A stretch of DNA of 64,000 bases from assembly GCF_001514065.1 (NCBI RefSeq), contig NZ_KQ948435.1, positions 62,001 through 126,000 on the forward strand, in the 5' to 3' direction. This DNA is from Streptomyces antibioticus (lineage in GTDB: Bacteria; Actinomycetota; Actinomycetes; Streptomycetales; Streptomycetaceae). Made by a program: the position numbers and the translations under genes. Below are positions 1 through 8,206 of this stretch, piece after piece. A model generated the notes under the pieces. That model was not told the DNA's origin, did not search any database, and was given only the letters and a program-made list of their open reading frames with translations. Each line of letters starts with the position of its first letter. Within the stretch, counting starts at the first letter, position 1.

Positions 1-119
1 GGCCGAGTGTTGGGCATGGGACGGGCCGGGCCAAGGGGTGTGCGCGGACAATCGGACGGCGGGGGCGGCCAGTTGGGGGCGCGGCGCGCATCGCCGGGCC
101 TTGGCCGGGCGCGGGGCGT
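1..119. other. Window edge without a recognisable gene
   Basis: This stretch lies beyond the 3' end of the flavin monooxygenase. Open frames cross it, but none has recognisable protein character. It is probably intergenic or the edge of a gene outside the window. I see no convincing hairpin or promoter in it. Confidence 0.4.
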
Positions 120-1298
120 TCATCGCTGGGGCGGGTCTTCGAGGATGTCCGTGCGCCAGGCGCTCGATGCCGCCCAGAACCGGTGCTCCGCCGCGTGGGC
201 CGCCATCCGGGCGTTGCGGGCCCGGGCCTCGGGGCCGTCCGGCAGGTGGAACTCCTCGCCGGCGCTCGCCGAACGGGCCTGCATACCGGTCGCGGCCGGC
301 AGCCGTCGCCGTACGTACCGGTCGAGCGCTTCGGGTACGTCGTCCGAGGTCACGTCGGTCAGGCAGGCGCCGAGCACGGCCGCGTCGAGGATGGCCTGGG
401 CCGCACCCTGTGCCTGGAACGGCACCATCGCGTGGGCGCTGTCGCCCAGCAGGGTCACCCGGCCGGTGTGCCAACGGGGGAGCGGGGCACGGGTGTAGAT
501 GCCCCAGCGGTACATCTGCCCGGCGCGCGTGAGGACTTGGAGCACGCGATCGTCCCACCCCTCGAACGCCCCCAGCGGTTCCCCCGGTTCGGCCCGCTCG
601 GTCCAGGACTCGTGTGCGGTGTCCGTCCCGAACACGGCCACGACGTTGAGGAGTTCGCCTCGGCGCAGCCAGTAGTGGACGAAGTGCCGGCCGGGTCCGA
701 GCCATATCCCGGTGTCCGGCAGCTCCAGATCGGCGACCGCGTCGGCCGGAAGCAGTGCCCGGTAGGCGGCCGTTCTCGAGAACACCGCCGCGTCCGTGCC
801 GAAGAGCCACTGGCGGGCGGCGGACCGGATGCCGTCGGCGGCCACCACCAGGTCGGCGCAGAGGCGTTCGCCGCGCGCGGTCGTCACGGTGGCCGACTTG
901 TCGTCCTGGTCGATGCCTACGACCTCGGTGCCCAGCCGTACCGACTCGGGCGGCACCGCGGCGGCGAGCGCCTGCTGGAGATCGGCTCGGTGGACCTGGA
1001 GATACGGCGCGCCGAACTCGTCGTCGACCTCGTGCCCCAGCGTGTAACGGCAGATCTCCGTCCCGTCGGACCAGGTACGGAAGCTGAGATGGCCGGGCGG
1101 CCCGGACAGTGCGGCGACCTCGTCGAGCCGCCCCAGCCGGCGCAGCACCCGTGTGGCGTTCGGGGCGAGTTGGATACCGGCACCTGCCTCGGTGTACCGC
1201 GGTGTCTGCTCGACCAGCGTCACCTCGACCCCGGCCCGGCGCAGCGCCAGCGTCGCGGCCAGCCCTCCGATGCCCGCGCCCATGACGATCGCTCGCAT
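120..1298 (-). CDS. FAD-dependent aromatic-ring monooxygenase (salicylate hydroxylase-like)
   Basis: A 392-residue class A flavoprotein monooxygenase. The N-terminus has the FAD-binding Rossmann motif GAGIGG (residues 8-13) followed by an acidic residue at the end of strand 2 (LVEQ). A DG motif (VVAADGIRS) lies near residue 155. The GD motif that contacts FAD ribose (LLGDSAHAM) lies near residue 285. Length and domain order match NahG/salicylate hydroxylase relatives that use NAD(P)H and O2 to hydroxylate aromatic rings. The substrate cannot be read from sequence. No aromatic-degradation genes flank it. It is transcribed away from the TPR-like gene at 1416. No clear Shine-Dalgarno precedes the ATG. 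Confidence 0.85.
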   Translation of the reverse strand: MRAIVMGAGIGGLAATLALRRAGVEVTLVEQTPRYTEAGAGIQLAPNATRVLRRLGRLDEVAALSGPPGHLSFRTWSDGTEICRYTLGHEVDDEFGAPYLQVHRADLQQALAAAVPPESVRLGTEVVGIDQDDKSATVTTARGERLCADLVVAADGIRSAARQWLFGTDAAVFSRTAAYRALLPADAVADLELPDTGIWLGPGRHFVHYWLRRGELLNVVAVFGTDTAHESWTERAEPGEPLGAFEGWDDRVLQVLTRAGQMYRWGIYTRAPLPRWHTGRVTLLGDSAHAMVPFQAQGAAQAILDAAVLGACLTDVTSDDVPEALDRYVRRRLPAATGMQARSASAGEEFHLPDGPEARARNARMAAHAAEHRFWAASSAWRTDILEDPPQR

Positions 1299-1415
1299 GG
1301 CACGACGGTAGCGAAGACGTCTCCATCATGACAGGTCAGCGCCGGTTTTCGTAGGACGAACGGCACTGCTCGGGAGCCTTGTTGCAGCCCTGCCCCGGCT
1401 CTCAGAATCGCCGTC

Positions 1416-2663
1416 ATGAATCACTCGGAGAAGGTCGATCAGGATGCGGTGCTCAGGGCGCGGACGATCCTGCTGGAGTCGGGCAGGCCGAGCGTCGCGC
1501 GGCAGGTCGAGGCGTACCGGGTGCTGTCGGCGGTGAGCCCGCTGACCTATGTTCCGAAACTGGCCGACGCGCTGGTGTCGTACGGATACGAGCCGGAGGT
1601 CCGCGAGCTGCCGGAGGTGCGGCTGGCCCGGCACGCGGAGGCGGCGGCCGTGGCGCGGCGCATCGACGAAGGTGATCCGCGGCGGACCGAGCTGCTGGTC
1701 CGGGCCCTGGACTCCTGTCAGCACGGCCTCTACGCCGCGGGACGCCGGGCGGAGGGGTTCGCCGTGTGCGAGGAGATGGCCGCGGCCGGGCGCTGGGGCT
1801 TCGAGCACGGGCAGGTGAAGAGCCCGGGGTACGGGCACGGACGGCTGGCGGCGGTCCTGGCCGAGGAGGGGCGGTACGGCGAGGCGGCGGAGGTCTGCGG
1901 GAAGTCCGTCGAGGCGGAGCGCCCGTTGAGGCCGGGGGACAACTCGTTCTGGTCGGTGGTGGAGTGGGTGGCCGCACTGGAAGCCGCCAGGCGGCGGGAG
2001 ACGGCTCTGGACGCCTTTTCCGAGCTGGTGGACGTCACCCGGGCGGAAGTCGCGACGGACAGCACCTCGTTGGCGATCCAGGTGTGGCAACTGGTCCATC
2101 TGGCGCGCATGTTGACGACTGCCGGTCGTCAGGCGGACGCGGTGGCGGTCCGGCAGGAGGCCCTTGGTCTTCTCGCCGAGCTGGATCTCACCGGCGAGCG
2201 CAAGACCTGGAGCAACATCCTGTCGTGGTGGGTCACCTTGTTCGCCCTGTCTGGCCGGTCGGCGGAGCCCGTCCCGACCGCGCAGGCACCGGGGCCGGGA
2301 TTCGGCATGCCGTATCTGGACTGGTCGCCGGATGTCAGGGACGCCTACTTCGAGGGGCTGGGACCGCTGGAGGAACAGGTCGCCGCGCTGCGCGAGGACC
2401 CGTCGACCCCGCTCCCCGACCTGATCGTCCAGCACCGCAGACTGGTCGTCCGCACCGCCGTGTACCGGGAGCGCTGCCACCATCGCATCCTCAAGCCACT
2501 ACGCCCCCTCTTCGACGATCGGGTGGCGCTCACCCGCCGTCTCGCCCAACCCCAGCCGCTGGCCGAGGCGTTGACGGACCGGGCCATGTTCCTCGTCGCG
2601 GCCAAGCAGTACGGCGAGGCGTACGACGACTTCCGCGAAGCCTGCGCGCTGCTCGACGGCTGA
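1416..2663 (+). CDS. TPR-like helical repeat protein of unknown function
   Basis: A 415-residue protein made almost entirely of amphipathic alpha-helices. Repeated Ala/Gly/Glu-rich helical pairs resemble tetratricopeptide repeats, for example RYGEAAEVCGKSVEAERP around residue 150 and AKQYGEAYDDFREACALL at the C-terminus. No signal peptide, membrane segment or enzymatic motif is visible, so a cytoplasmic scaffold or protein-interaction role is likely but not shown. The gene is divergent from the monooxygenase and its end almost abuts the convergent CPT-like gene (10 nt apart). I do not recognise a named family. Confidence 0.7.
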   Translation: MNHSEKVDQDAVLRARTILLESGRPSVARQVEAYRVLSAVSPLTYVPKLADALVSYGYEPEVRELPEVRLARHAEAAAVARRIDEGDPRRTELLVRALDSCQHGLYAAGRRAEGFAVCEEMAAAGRWGFEHGQVKSPGYGHGRLAAVLAEEGRYGEAAEVCGKSVEAERPLRPGDNSFWSVVEWVAALEAARRRETALDAFSELVDVTRAEVATDSTSLAIQVWQLVHLARMLTTAGRQADAVAVRQEALGLLAELDLTGERKTWSNILSWWVTLFALSGRSAEPVPTAQAPGPGFGMPYLDWSPDVRDAYFEGLGPLEEQVAALREDPSTPLPDLIVQHRRLVVRTAVYRERCHHRILKPLRPLFDDRVALTRRLAQPQPLAEALTDRAMFLVAAKQYGEAYDDFREACALLDG

Positions 2664-2673
2664 GCCGGGGCGG

Positions 2674-3243
2674 TCACCAGTCCGCGCGCAGCCGCTCGAA
2701 CGCCGTCGGGGTCGGACGGCCGGGCAGGAACTCCCTGACGCGCAGGGCGCATTCAAGCGGAGTGGCCCGGCTCGTATCGCACTCGATGTCGTAGATCCCG
2801 TGGGAATGCACCTGCTCCAGCTGACGTGCCGCGAGCCCGGCCGGGCGGTCGCCGCGCTCGCGCTCGCGGCGCTCCAGCTCCTCGGGCGGGCAGTGCACAC
2901 CGACGAGCACCACGTCCTGCGGGACGAACAGGGACAGGCAGTCGCGGAGCCGCCACTCGGCGCTCAGGACATGGTCGACAACGACGTTGTTCCCCGCGGC
3001 GGCCATCCCGGCGACCGCGCGGTGGAAGCCCTGCCAGGTGCGGTGCAGCACGGCGCCCAGCTCCTCCGGCGGGACCGGCGCGCTCGACCGCATCGCGTGG
3101 AAGGCGTCGACGGGCAGGTGGAAGTACGGCTCGTCGAGCACCCGCAGCAGTTCGGCCGCGATGCTCGACTTGCCCGAACTGGAGGTGCCGTTCAGGAAGA
3201 TCACGAGGCCCTGGCGTGGGGGAACGCTGTCGAGGTGCTCCAT
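2674..3243 (-). CDS. Chloramphenicol phosphotransferase-like P-loop kinase (CPT family)
   Basis: A 189-residue P-loop protein. Walker A is GTSSSGKSS near residue 19. An Asp in PVDAFH near residue 45 sits where CPT of S. venezuelae has its catalytic Asp. The central strand VVLVGVHCPPEEL and the region GDRPAGLAARQ match the CPT-family layout, in which ATP phosphorylates a small-molecule hydroxyl. CPT inactivates chloramphenicol, but most genomic homologues have no tested substrate, so a resistance role is only possible. The gene is convergent with the TPR-like gene and divergent from the 3287 gene. No strong Shine-Dalgarno precedes the ATG. Confidence 0.75.
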   Translation of the reverse strand: MEHLDSVPPRQGLVIFLNGTSSSGKSSIAAELLRVLDEPYFHLPVDAFHAMRSSAPVPPEELGAVLHRTWQGFHRAVAGMAAAGNNVVVDHVLSAEWRLRDCLSLFVPQDVVLVGVHCPPEELERRERERGDRPAGLAARQLEQVHSHGIYDIECDTSRATPLECALRVREFLPGRPTPTAFERLRADW

Positions 3244-3286
3244 GGGGTGGATCTTAGGAGGGGCGGGGGTGGGCGATGATGGGCGG

Positions 3287-3865
3287 ATGACTCATGCCGC
3301 CCTCTTCCGCCACCAGTTCTGGGGCGAAGGCACTTATGAGCTGGCCATCGAGGTCGGGTCGACGGACGACGTCCGGCTACAGGCCGTCCTGGACGCGGTG
3401 TGGGACGCGGCGGGGGTGCGGGGCTGCTACGGGTACAAGGACCGGGAGCCGGAGGAACAGGAGACGGTGCCGCGCACGGTCGCCGCTCTGGAGGAGTTCG
3501 GGCAGCTCCTCGGCCGGGTGCTGCTGCCCTCGGGGGAGCTCGTCGTGTGTGACGTCACGGCGGTGCGGGGCGGTGACGACAGCGGGGACTGGCTGGCGTT
3601 CGGAGTGCCGCTGTCGGCCTTGAGGCAGGCCGGGGTGGAGTTCGAGGACGGTCCGTACTTCCGGTGCGCCGCCGCTGACGCGTGGCTGGCGGGCATCGGC
3701 CAGGACGCGTACCGGGAGGCGGCCTTCAGTCTCGGCCTGGTCGGGTGGAGCGTCTCCGGCCTGACGGACGCCGAGACGCTCGGCGGTGTGCTGCCCGAGA
3801 AGCGGGGCATGGCGTATCTGCTGCCCCGCGGCGGGAATCTGCGCTACGGAGCGGTGAACGACTGA
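3287..3865 (+). CDS. Conserved hypothetical protein
   Basis: A 192-residue soluble, acidic protein beginning MTHAALFRHQFWGEG. No motif I recognise, no signal peptide and no membrane helix. The start is uncertain. An in-frame GTG at 3269 lies about 6 nt after a good AGGAGGGG (3256-3263), whereas the ATG at 3287 has only weak complementarity. Using 3269 would add six residues. The 3' end is 15 nt from the convergent small gene at 3881. Confidence 0.65.
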   Translation: MTHAALFRHQFWGEGTYELAIEVGSTDDVRLQAVLDAVWDAAGVRGCYGYKDREPEEQETVPRTVAALEEFGQLLGRVLLPSGELVVCDVTAVRGGDDSGDWLAFGVPLSALRQAGVEFEDGPYFRCAAADAWLAGIGQDAYREAAFSLGLVGWSVSGLTDAETLGGVLPEKRGMAYLLPRGGNLRYGAVND

Positions 3866-3880
3866 GCCGGGCGGCCCGGG

Positions 3881-4060
3881 TCAGGCCGCCTCGATGACAT
3901 TGCCGCGGATCGCGGCCGCCCACTCGACCACCAACAGCTCGTACTCCTCGCGCTCCTGGGTGGACAGCGAACCGCCCGCCCGCAGCCACAGCGCACGGAT
4001 CTGCTCGTTGACTTCGGCAGCAGACCGCACGGAACCAGGGGCCATGGAATCGGGGGACAT
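3881..4060 (-). CDS. Small conserved hypothetical protein
   Basis: A short, mostly helical and charged protein. From the ATG at 4060 it has 59 residues and begins MSPDSMAPGS. A GTG at 4090 would give 69 residues. The core REEYELLVVEWAAAIRG looks like a conserved amphipathic helix. Regular coding bias and position between real genes argue that it is expressed. No function can be assigned. Neither start has a clear Shine-Dalgarno. Confidence 0.55.
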   Translation of the reverse strand: MSPDSMAPGSVRSAAEVNEQIRALWLRAGGSLSTQEREEYELLVVEWAAAIRGNVIEAA

Positions 4061-4134
4061 GCCGACAAGCGTAGGCGCAAGCACTGACACTGCGCTACCG
4101 AACGGCTACGCACAACGTATGTGATTGGTCACGG

Positions 4135-4151
4135 TGTTCACTGGGCGAACA
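4135..4151. promoter_or_regulatory. Inverted repeat TGTTC-N7-GAACA upstream of the small gene
   Basis: Perfect 5-nt arms (TGTTC and GAACA) separated by 7 nt lie in the gap between the end of uppP and the 5' end of the small gene on the minus strand. The arms are in the opposite orientation to the actinobacterial LexA box (GAAC-N4-GTTC), so I do not call a LexA site. It may be a regulator site or chance. Confidence 0.2.
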
Positions 4152-4195
4152 TGTTGAATTCCGTTCGGGTGCAACCTCGTTGGTCCCCGGGGGCG

Positions 4196-5071
4196 TCAGC
4201 CCGCCGACTCCGCCGCGTGCGGGCTGAGCGCACCGACCGACACCAGCACGATGACCAGGATGCCGAGCGCGATGCGGTACCAGACGAAGGGCATGAAGCT
4301 CTTGGTCGAGATGAACTTCATGAACCACGCGATGACGGCGTATCCGACCACGAAGGCGACGACCGTCGCGAAGATCGTCGGCCCCCACTCCACATGGCCG
4401 CCCTCCAGTGCGTCCTTGGTCTCGAACAGGCCGGAGGCCAGCACGGCGGGGATGGCGAGGAGGAACGAGTAGCGGGCCGCGGCCTCGCGGCGGTAGCCCA
4501 TGAAGAGGCCGCCGCTGATGGTGGCGCCGGAGCGGGAGACGCCCGGGATGAGGGCGCAGGCCTGGCAGAGGCCGAAGATCAGGCCGTCCCGGACGCCCAG
4601 GTCTTCCAAGGACTTGCGCTGGGTGGGCGCCCGGTGCTTGCCGCCGCTCTCGTCGCGCGCGGCCATCCGGTCGGCGATGCCGATGACGATGCCGACCACG
4701 ATCAGCATGGTCGCGGTGATGCGCAGATCGCGGAACGGGCCCTCGATCTGGTCCTTGAGGGTGACGCCGAGCACGCCGATCGGGATCGAGCCGACGATCA
4801 CCAGCCAGCCCATCTGGGCGTCGTGGTCGCTGCGCATCGCCTTGTTCGTCAGCGAGCGGAACCAGGCCGAGATGATCCGCCCGATGTCCTTGCGGAAGTA
4901 GATCAGCACGGCCGCCTCGGTGCCGATCTGGGTGATCGCCGTGAAGGCCGCGCCCGGGTCCTCCCAGTCGAAGAAGGCCGCCGTCAGCCGCAGATGTGCG
5001 CTGGAGGAGACGGGGAGGAACTCTGTGAGCCCCTGGACGAGTCCGAGGATGAGCGATTCAAACCAAGACAT
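4196..5071 (-). CDS. uppP: Undecaprenyl-diphosphatase (UppP/BacA family)
   Basis: A 291-residue integral membrane enzyme that dephosphorylates undecaprenyl pyrophosphate to recycle the lipid carrier for peptidoglycan. Overproduction gives bacitracin resistance in homologues. The two family signatures are present: [18 protein letters not shown] at the N-terminus (catalytic Glu and the SSSAH loop) and [14 protein letters not shown] near residue 175. Several hydrophobic helices follow, with the expected cytosolic loop before the second motif. I start at the ATG giving [10 protein letters not shown], which matches family N-termini. An upstream GTG at 5119 would add 16 unlikely residues. It is monocistronic as far as I can see. 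Confidence 0.93.
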   Translation of the reverse strand: MSWFESLILGLVQGLTEFLPVSSSAHLRLTAAFFDWEDPGAAFTAITQIGTEAAVLIYFRKDIGRIISAWFRSLTNKAMRSDHDAQMGWLVIVGSIPIGVLGVTLKDQIEGPFRDLRITATMLIVVGIVIGIADRMAARDESGGKHRAPTQRKSLEDLGVRDGLIFGLCQACALIPGVSRSGATISGGLFMGYRREAAARYSFLLAIPAVLASGLFETKDALEGGHVEWGPTIFATVVAFVVGYAVIAWFMKFISTKSFMPFVWYRIALGILVIVLVSVGALSPHAAESAG

Positions 5072-5253
5072 GAAGGTACGGAGTCCAAGCGCTGATCGTG
5101 GGAGGAGCGACGGGCACACCGAGCCGCCGGGCCACGGTGATCACAGGTGTGGAGGGCAGCCTAGCGTCCGGCGGTGACAGGCCCGCCACGGGGGCTTCCG
5201 GGGAAGGTGGTGACCAGGGGGTGAGAAGACGCCGTGGGCTGGAGTACGACCTG

Positions 5254-5283
5254 TTGACCGGTCATAGTCCCGCCGCTTAGGTT
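5254..5283 (+). promoter_or_regulatory. Promoter candidate, TTGACC-18-TAGGTT
   Basis: A -35 element TTGACC (5254-5259) and a -10 element TAGGTT (5278-5283) are separated by 18 nt, a good fit to a housekeeping Streptomyces promoter. It lies about 83 nt upstream of the oxidoreductase start. The palindrome at 5294-5305 sits just downstream, where a repressor would block transcription. Confidence 0.45.
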
Positions 5284-5293
5284 GCTGCGGAGA

Positions 5294-5305
5294 GAAAGCG
5301 CTTGC
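5294..5305. promoter_or_regulatory. LacI-family-like operator GAAAGCGCTTGC
   Basis: The core AAGCGCTT is a perfect 8-bp palindrome, and the 12-mer departs from the LacI-family operator form GAAANCGNTTTC at only two outer positions. It lies about 10 nt downstream of the proposed -10 element and upstream of a sugar-type oxidoreductase operon. No lacI-like gene is in the window, so the regulator would act from elsewhere. Confidence 0.4.
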
Positions 5306-5365
5306 TGGTCGGGTGGCAGGCGTCGGCGCCGTCCGCCGTTCGTAAGAGGAGTGCTGATCACGCCC

Positions 5366-6526
5366 ATGTCCCCCCTCACTCCCCTCGACGGGCGCCGCAT
5401 CCGCGTGGCCGTCATCGGCACCGGCGCCATCGCGCGCGACTCCCACCTGCCCGCGCTGGCCAAGCTCGCGGAGGAGGGCGAGACCGAGGTGGTCGCCGCC
5501 GTCGACATCGATGCCACGTCCGTCGAGGACTTCTGCACGGCGGGCGGCATCCCGCACGCCTACACCGACCTCGACCGCATGCTGCGCGAACAGCGGCCCG
5601 ACCTGGTCACCATCTGCACCCCGCCCACCCTGCACCGCGAGCAGAGCATCGCCGCGCTGCGCGCCGGGGCCTGGGTCTGGTGCGAGAAGCCGCCGGTGCC
5701 GACGCTGGCCGACTACGCCGCGGTGGAGGCGGAGGAGGGTGCGGAGAGCGGTCCGTACTCCTCCATCGTTTTCCAGCACCGTTTCGGTTCGGGCACCCGC
5801 CATGTCAGCCGGCTGCTCACCGAGGGGGCACTCGGCCGGCCGCTCGTCGTCCACTGCCAGACCACCTGGTACCGCGGCACCGCCTACTACGCCGTGCCCT
5901 GGCGCGGCCGCTGGGCGACCGAGGGCGGCGGCCCGGCCATGGGCCACGGCATCCACCAGATGGACCTCATGCTGGACCTGCTGGGCCCGTGGAGCGAGGT
6001 CCGCGCCATGGCCGCGCGGCTGGTGCACGACGTGGAGACCGAGGACGTCTCCACCGCCCTGGTCCGCTTCGAGAACGGCGCCGTGGCCACGATCGTGAAC
6101 AGCGTCCTGAGCCCCGACGAGGTCAGCCGCATCCGCATCGACTGCGAGCGCGCGACCGTGGAGCTCACCCATCTGTACGGCCACTCCAACGCGAACTGGC
6201 ACATCACCCCGGCCGCGGGCGTGCCGGGCGACGAGGCCGCCGCCTGGCGGGACTTCGGCCCGGACGTGCCCAGTTCGCACCTGGAGCAGCTGCGCGAACT
6301 CGTCGCGAGCATGCGGGCCGGTGAACGCCCGCGCAGCAGCGGCGCCGACGGGCGCACCAGCCTGGAACTGGTCGCCGCGCTCTACAAGTCGGCGTTCACG
6401 GACGTCACGGTGAAGGCGGGCGAGATCGGCCCCGGCGACCCGTTCTACACGGCCATGCACGGCGGCGCCCCCGGCTGGGCCCCGGCCACCGTCGCCCCTG
6501 CCGTCGGCGAGGAGGTGCCCGCATGA
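5366..6526 (+). CDS. Gfo/Idh/MocA-family NAD(P)-dependent oxidoreductase
   Basis: A 386-residue sugar/inositol-type dehydrogenase. The N-terminal Rossmann motif VAVIGTGAIARDSHLPAL binds NAD(P). The conserved segment CEKPPVP (EKP motif, catalytic Lys) follows near residue 110. The second domain contains GGGPAMGHGIHQMDLML, the His-containing motif that binds substrate (H-x-x-D). The substrate is probably a sugar or cyclitol. I use the ATG at 5366. The purine-rich AAGAGGA ends at 5350, directly before a GTG (5351) it is too close to serve, so spacing to the ATG is long. It overlaps the next gene by 4 nt (ATGA), so translation is probably coupled. Confidence 0.85.
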   Translation: MSPLTPLDGRRIRVAVIGTGAIARDSHLPALAKLAEEGETEVVAAVDIDATSVEDFCTAGGIPHAYTDLDRMLREQRPDLVTICTPPTLHREQSIAALRAGAWVWCEKPPVPTLADYAAVEAEEGAESGPYSSIVFQHRFGSGTRHVSRLLTEGALGRPLVVHCQTTWYRGTAYYAVPWRGRWATEGGGPAMGHGIHQMDLMLDLLGPWSEVRAMAARLVHDVETEDVSTALVRFENGAVATIVNSVLSPDEVSRIRIDCERATVELTHLYGHSNANWHITPAAGVPGDEAAAWRDFGPDVPSSHLEQLRELVASMRAGERPRSSGADGRTSLELVAALYKSAFTDVTVKAGEIGPGDPFYTAMHGGAPGWAPATVAPAVGEEVPA

Positions 6527-7449
6527 GCGCGCTGCGCATCGTCCACGCGCACGGCGACCGCATCACCGTCACCGACCCCGCCACCGGCGTCGAACTGCTC
6601 GCGTACGTCTACCGCCCGGAGGCGGCCTGGGAGGCCCCCAAGCCGTACATCCACCCGCTGCGGACCCTGGCCGGGGACGTCGTCACCGACTACCGCCCCA
6701 ACGACCACCGCTGGCACAAGGGCCTGTCGCTGACCGCGTCCCATGTCTCGGGCGCCAACCTGTGGGGCGGCAACTCCTACGTGCACGGCGAGGGGTACCT
6801 CGAACTCCCCGAGCGGGTCGGCTCGATGGCCCACGTCGCCTTCGACGAGGTCGCCGCGCACGACGACCGGGTCGTCATCGCCGAGCGCCTCACCTGGCAT
6901 CCGTACAGCGGCGAGCTGTGGGCCGACGAGCGGCGCCGGATCGAGGTCCACGACGTCGACCCCGAGTCCGGCTCCTGGGCGCTGACCTGGACGAGCGCCA
7001 TCACCAACCGGCGCGACGAGCCGCTGCTCTTCGGCAGCCCGACCACCGCCGGACGTGAACTCGCCGGGTACACCGGCCTGTTCTGGCGCGGTCCGCGCGC
7101 CTTCCGTGACGGCCGGATCACCGCTCCCGACGCCGAGGGCCCCGGTCTGCTCGGTGCCCAGGCCCCCTGGCTGGCCTTCTCCGGCGAGCACGACGGCACC
7201 GACGGGCACGCCACCCTCGTCTTCGAGCACGCCCCCGAGAACGACCACCTCGGCACCCAGGGCGCCCACCCCGCCCACTGGTTCGTCCGCAACGACCCGT
7301 TCGCCGGCGTGGCCCCCTCCTGGGCCTTCTACGACGAACTCGCACTCGCCCCCGGCGCCACCCTCACCCGCCGCTACCGCGTCGTCGTCGCCGACGGCGC
7401 CTGGGAGCGCGAGGAGATCGCCAAGTACCTGCACTCCCACCCCTGGTGA
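6523..7449 (+). CDS. PmoA/DUF6807-family protein
   Basis: A 308-residue protein of the family annotated as 'methane oxygenase PmoA' or DUF6807. That name is historical: it is not a methane monooxygenase subunit. Characteristic segments are YRPNDHRWHKGLSLT near residue 60 (His-rich, invariant in the family) and the later HPAHWFVRNDPF and SWAFYDEL. The fold is probably a beta-sandwich resembling galactose mutarotase-type domains. There is no signal peptide. It is embedded between an oxidoreductase and a cupin protein with 4-nt overlaps at both ends, the usual sugar-catabolic setting, but no reaction is established. Confidence 0.8.
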   Translation: MSALRIVHAHGDRITVTDPATGVELLAYVYRPEAAWEAPKPYIHPLRTLAGDVVTDYRPNDHRWHKGLSLTASHVSGANLWGGNSYVHGEGYLELPERVGSMAHVAFDEVAAHDDRVVIAERLTWHPYSGELWADERRRIEVHDVDPESGSWALTWTSAITNRRDEPLLFGSPTTAGRELAGYTGLFWRGPRAFRDGRITAPDAEGPGLLGAQAPWLAFSGEHDGTDGHATLVFEHAPENDHLGTQGAHPAHWFVRNDPFAGVAPSWAFYDELALAPGATLTRRYRVVVADGAWEREEIAKYLHSHPW

Positions 7450-8156
7450 CCTCCTACGAAGGGCTCCCCGGCGGGGTCGCCGTGTCGCACCTGTGCGTCT
7501 ACGACTGGCCCGCCGCCGACGGCCTGCACGGCGGAACGCCCCATGTGCACCTGACCTGTTCGGAGGCGTACGTCGTCACCGGCGGCCGGGGCGCCGTGCA
7601 GACCCTCACTACGGTCGGGTACGAGGTCACGCCCCTCGTACCCGGCACGGTCGCCTGGTTCACGCCGGGCACCGTCCACCGGCTGGTCAACGAGGGCGAG
7701 CTGCGCATCACCGTCCTCATGCAGAACAGCGGACTGCCGGAGGCGGGCGACGCGGTGCTGACACTGCCCCCGGAGTACCTGACCGACCCGGAGACGTACG
7801 CCGCCGCGACCACGATCCCGGCGGACGCGCCCGAGGCGGAGCGGGAGCGGATCGCCCGGGCCCGGCGCGACCTCGCCCTGGAGGGATACCGGCTACTGCG
7901 GGAGGCGGACGGCCCGGAGGCGCTGGCCGCGTTCCACCGGGCCGCGGCAGCCCTCGTACGGCCTCGGCTCGCCGCATGGCGGGAGCGCTGGCGTGCCGGT
8001 GCCGCGGCCGCCGCGGCGGCGACGGAGGAGCAGCTCGACCGTCTGGAGCAGGGCGACCTCTCGCACCTCGCCGCCGCCGTCGTGCGGTCCGAACAGCCCT
8101 CGGAACGAGGCAAGTTCGGGATGTGCGGGCGGCTGGACGTCTACCGGGGCGCCTGA
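7446..8156 (+). CDS. Cupin-domain protein, third gene of the oxidoreductase operon
   Basis: A 236-residue protein that starts with a GTG inside the stop of the previous gene (GTGA). Residues 1-90 form a cupin: GGTPHVHLTCSEAYVVTGG carries the metal-binding H-x-H and E, and TPGTVHRLVN supplies the second His motif. The C-terminal 120 residues are Ala/Arg/Glu-rich helices with no domain I recognise. Coupling to the oxidoreductase and PmoA-like genes suggests an isomerase, epimerase or sensor step on the same sugar-like substrate. Confidence 0.75.
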   Translation: MTSYEGLPGGVAVSHLCVYDWPAADGLHGGTPHVHLTCSEAYVVTGGRGAVQTLTTVGYEVTPLVPGTVAWFTPGTVHRLVNEGELRITVLMQNSGLPEAGDAVLTLPPEYLTDPETYAAATTIPADAPEAERERIARARRDLALEGYRLLREADGPEALAAFHRAAAALVRPRLAAWRERWRAGAAAAAAATEEQLDRLEQGDLSHLAAAVVRSEQPSERGKFGMCGRLDVYRGA

Positions 8157-8206
8157 GGATTCCGGTCCGTCGCGACATCGGCGGTGGCCGCGTCTAGCCT
8201 GGAGTC

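Noticed and set aside
2674..3243. Chloramphenicol resistance gene
   Set aside because: CPT-like fold is supported, but most family members have untested substrates and no antibiotic cluster is present; I only call it CPT-like.
4135..4151. LexA/SOS box
   Set aside because: The arms are GTTC...GAAC, opposite to the GAAC-N4-GTTC order of the actinobacterial box.
6523..7449. Particulate methane monooxygenase subunit (PmoA)
   Set aside because: The family name is misleading; no membrane segments or copper-site features, and the context is a sugar-type operon.
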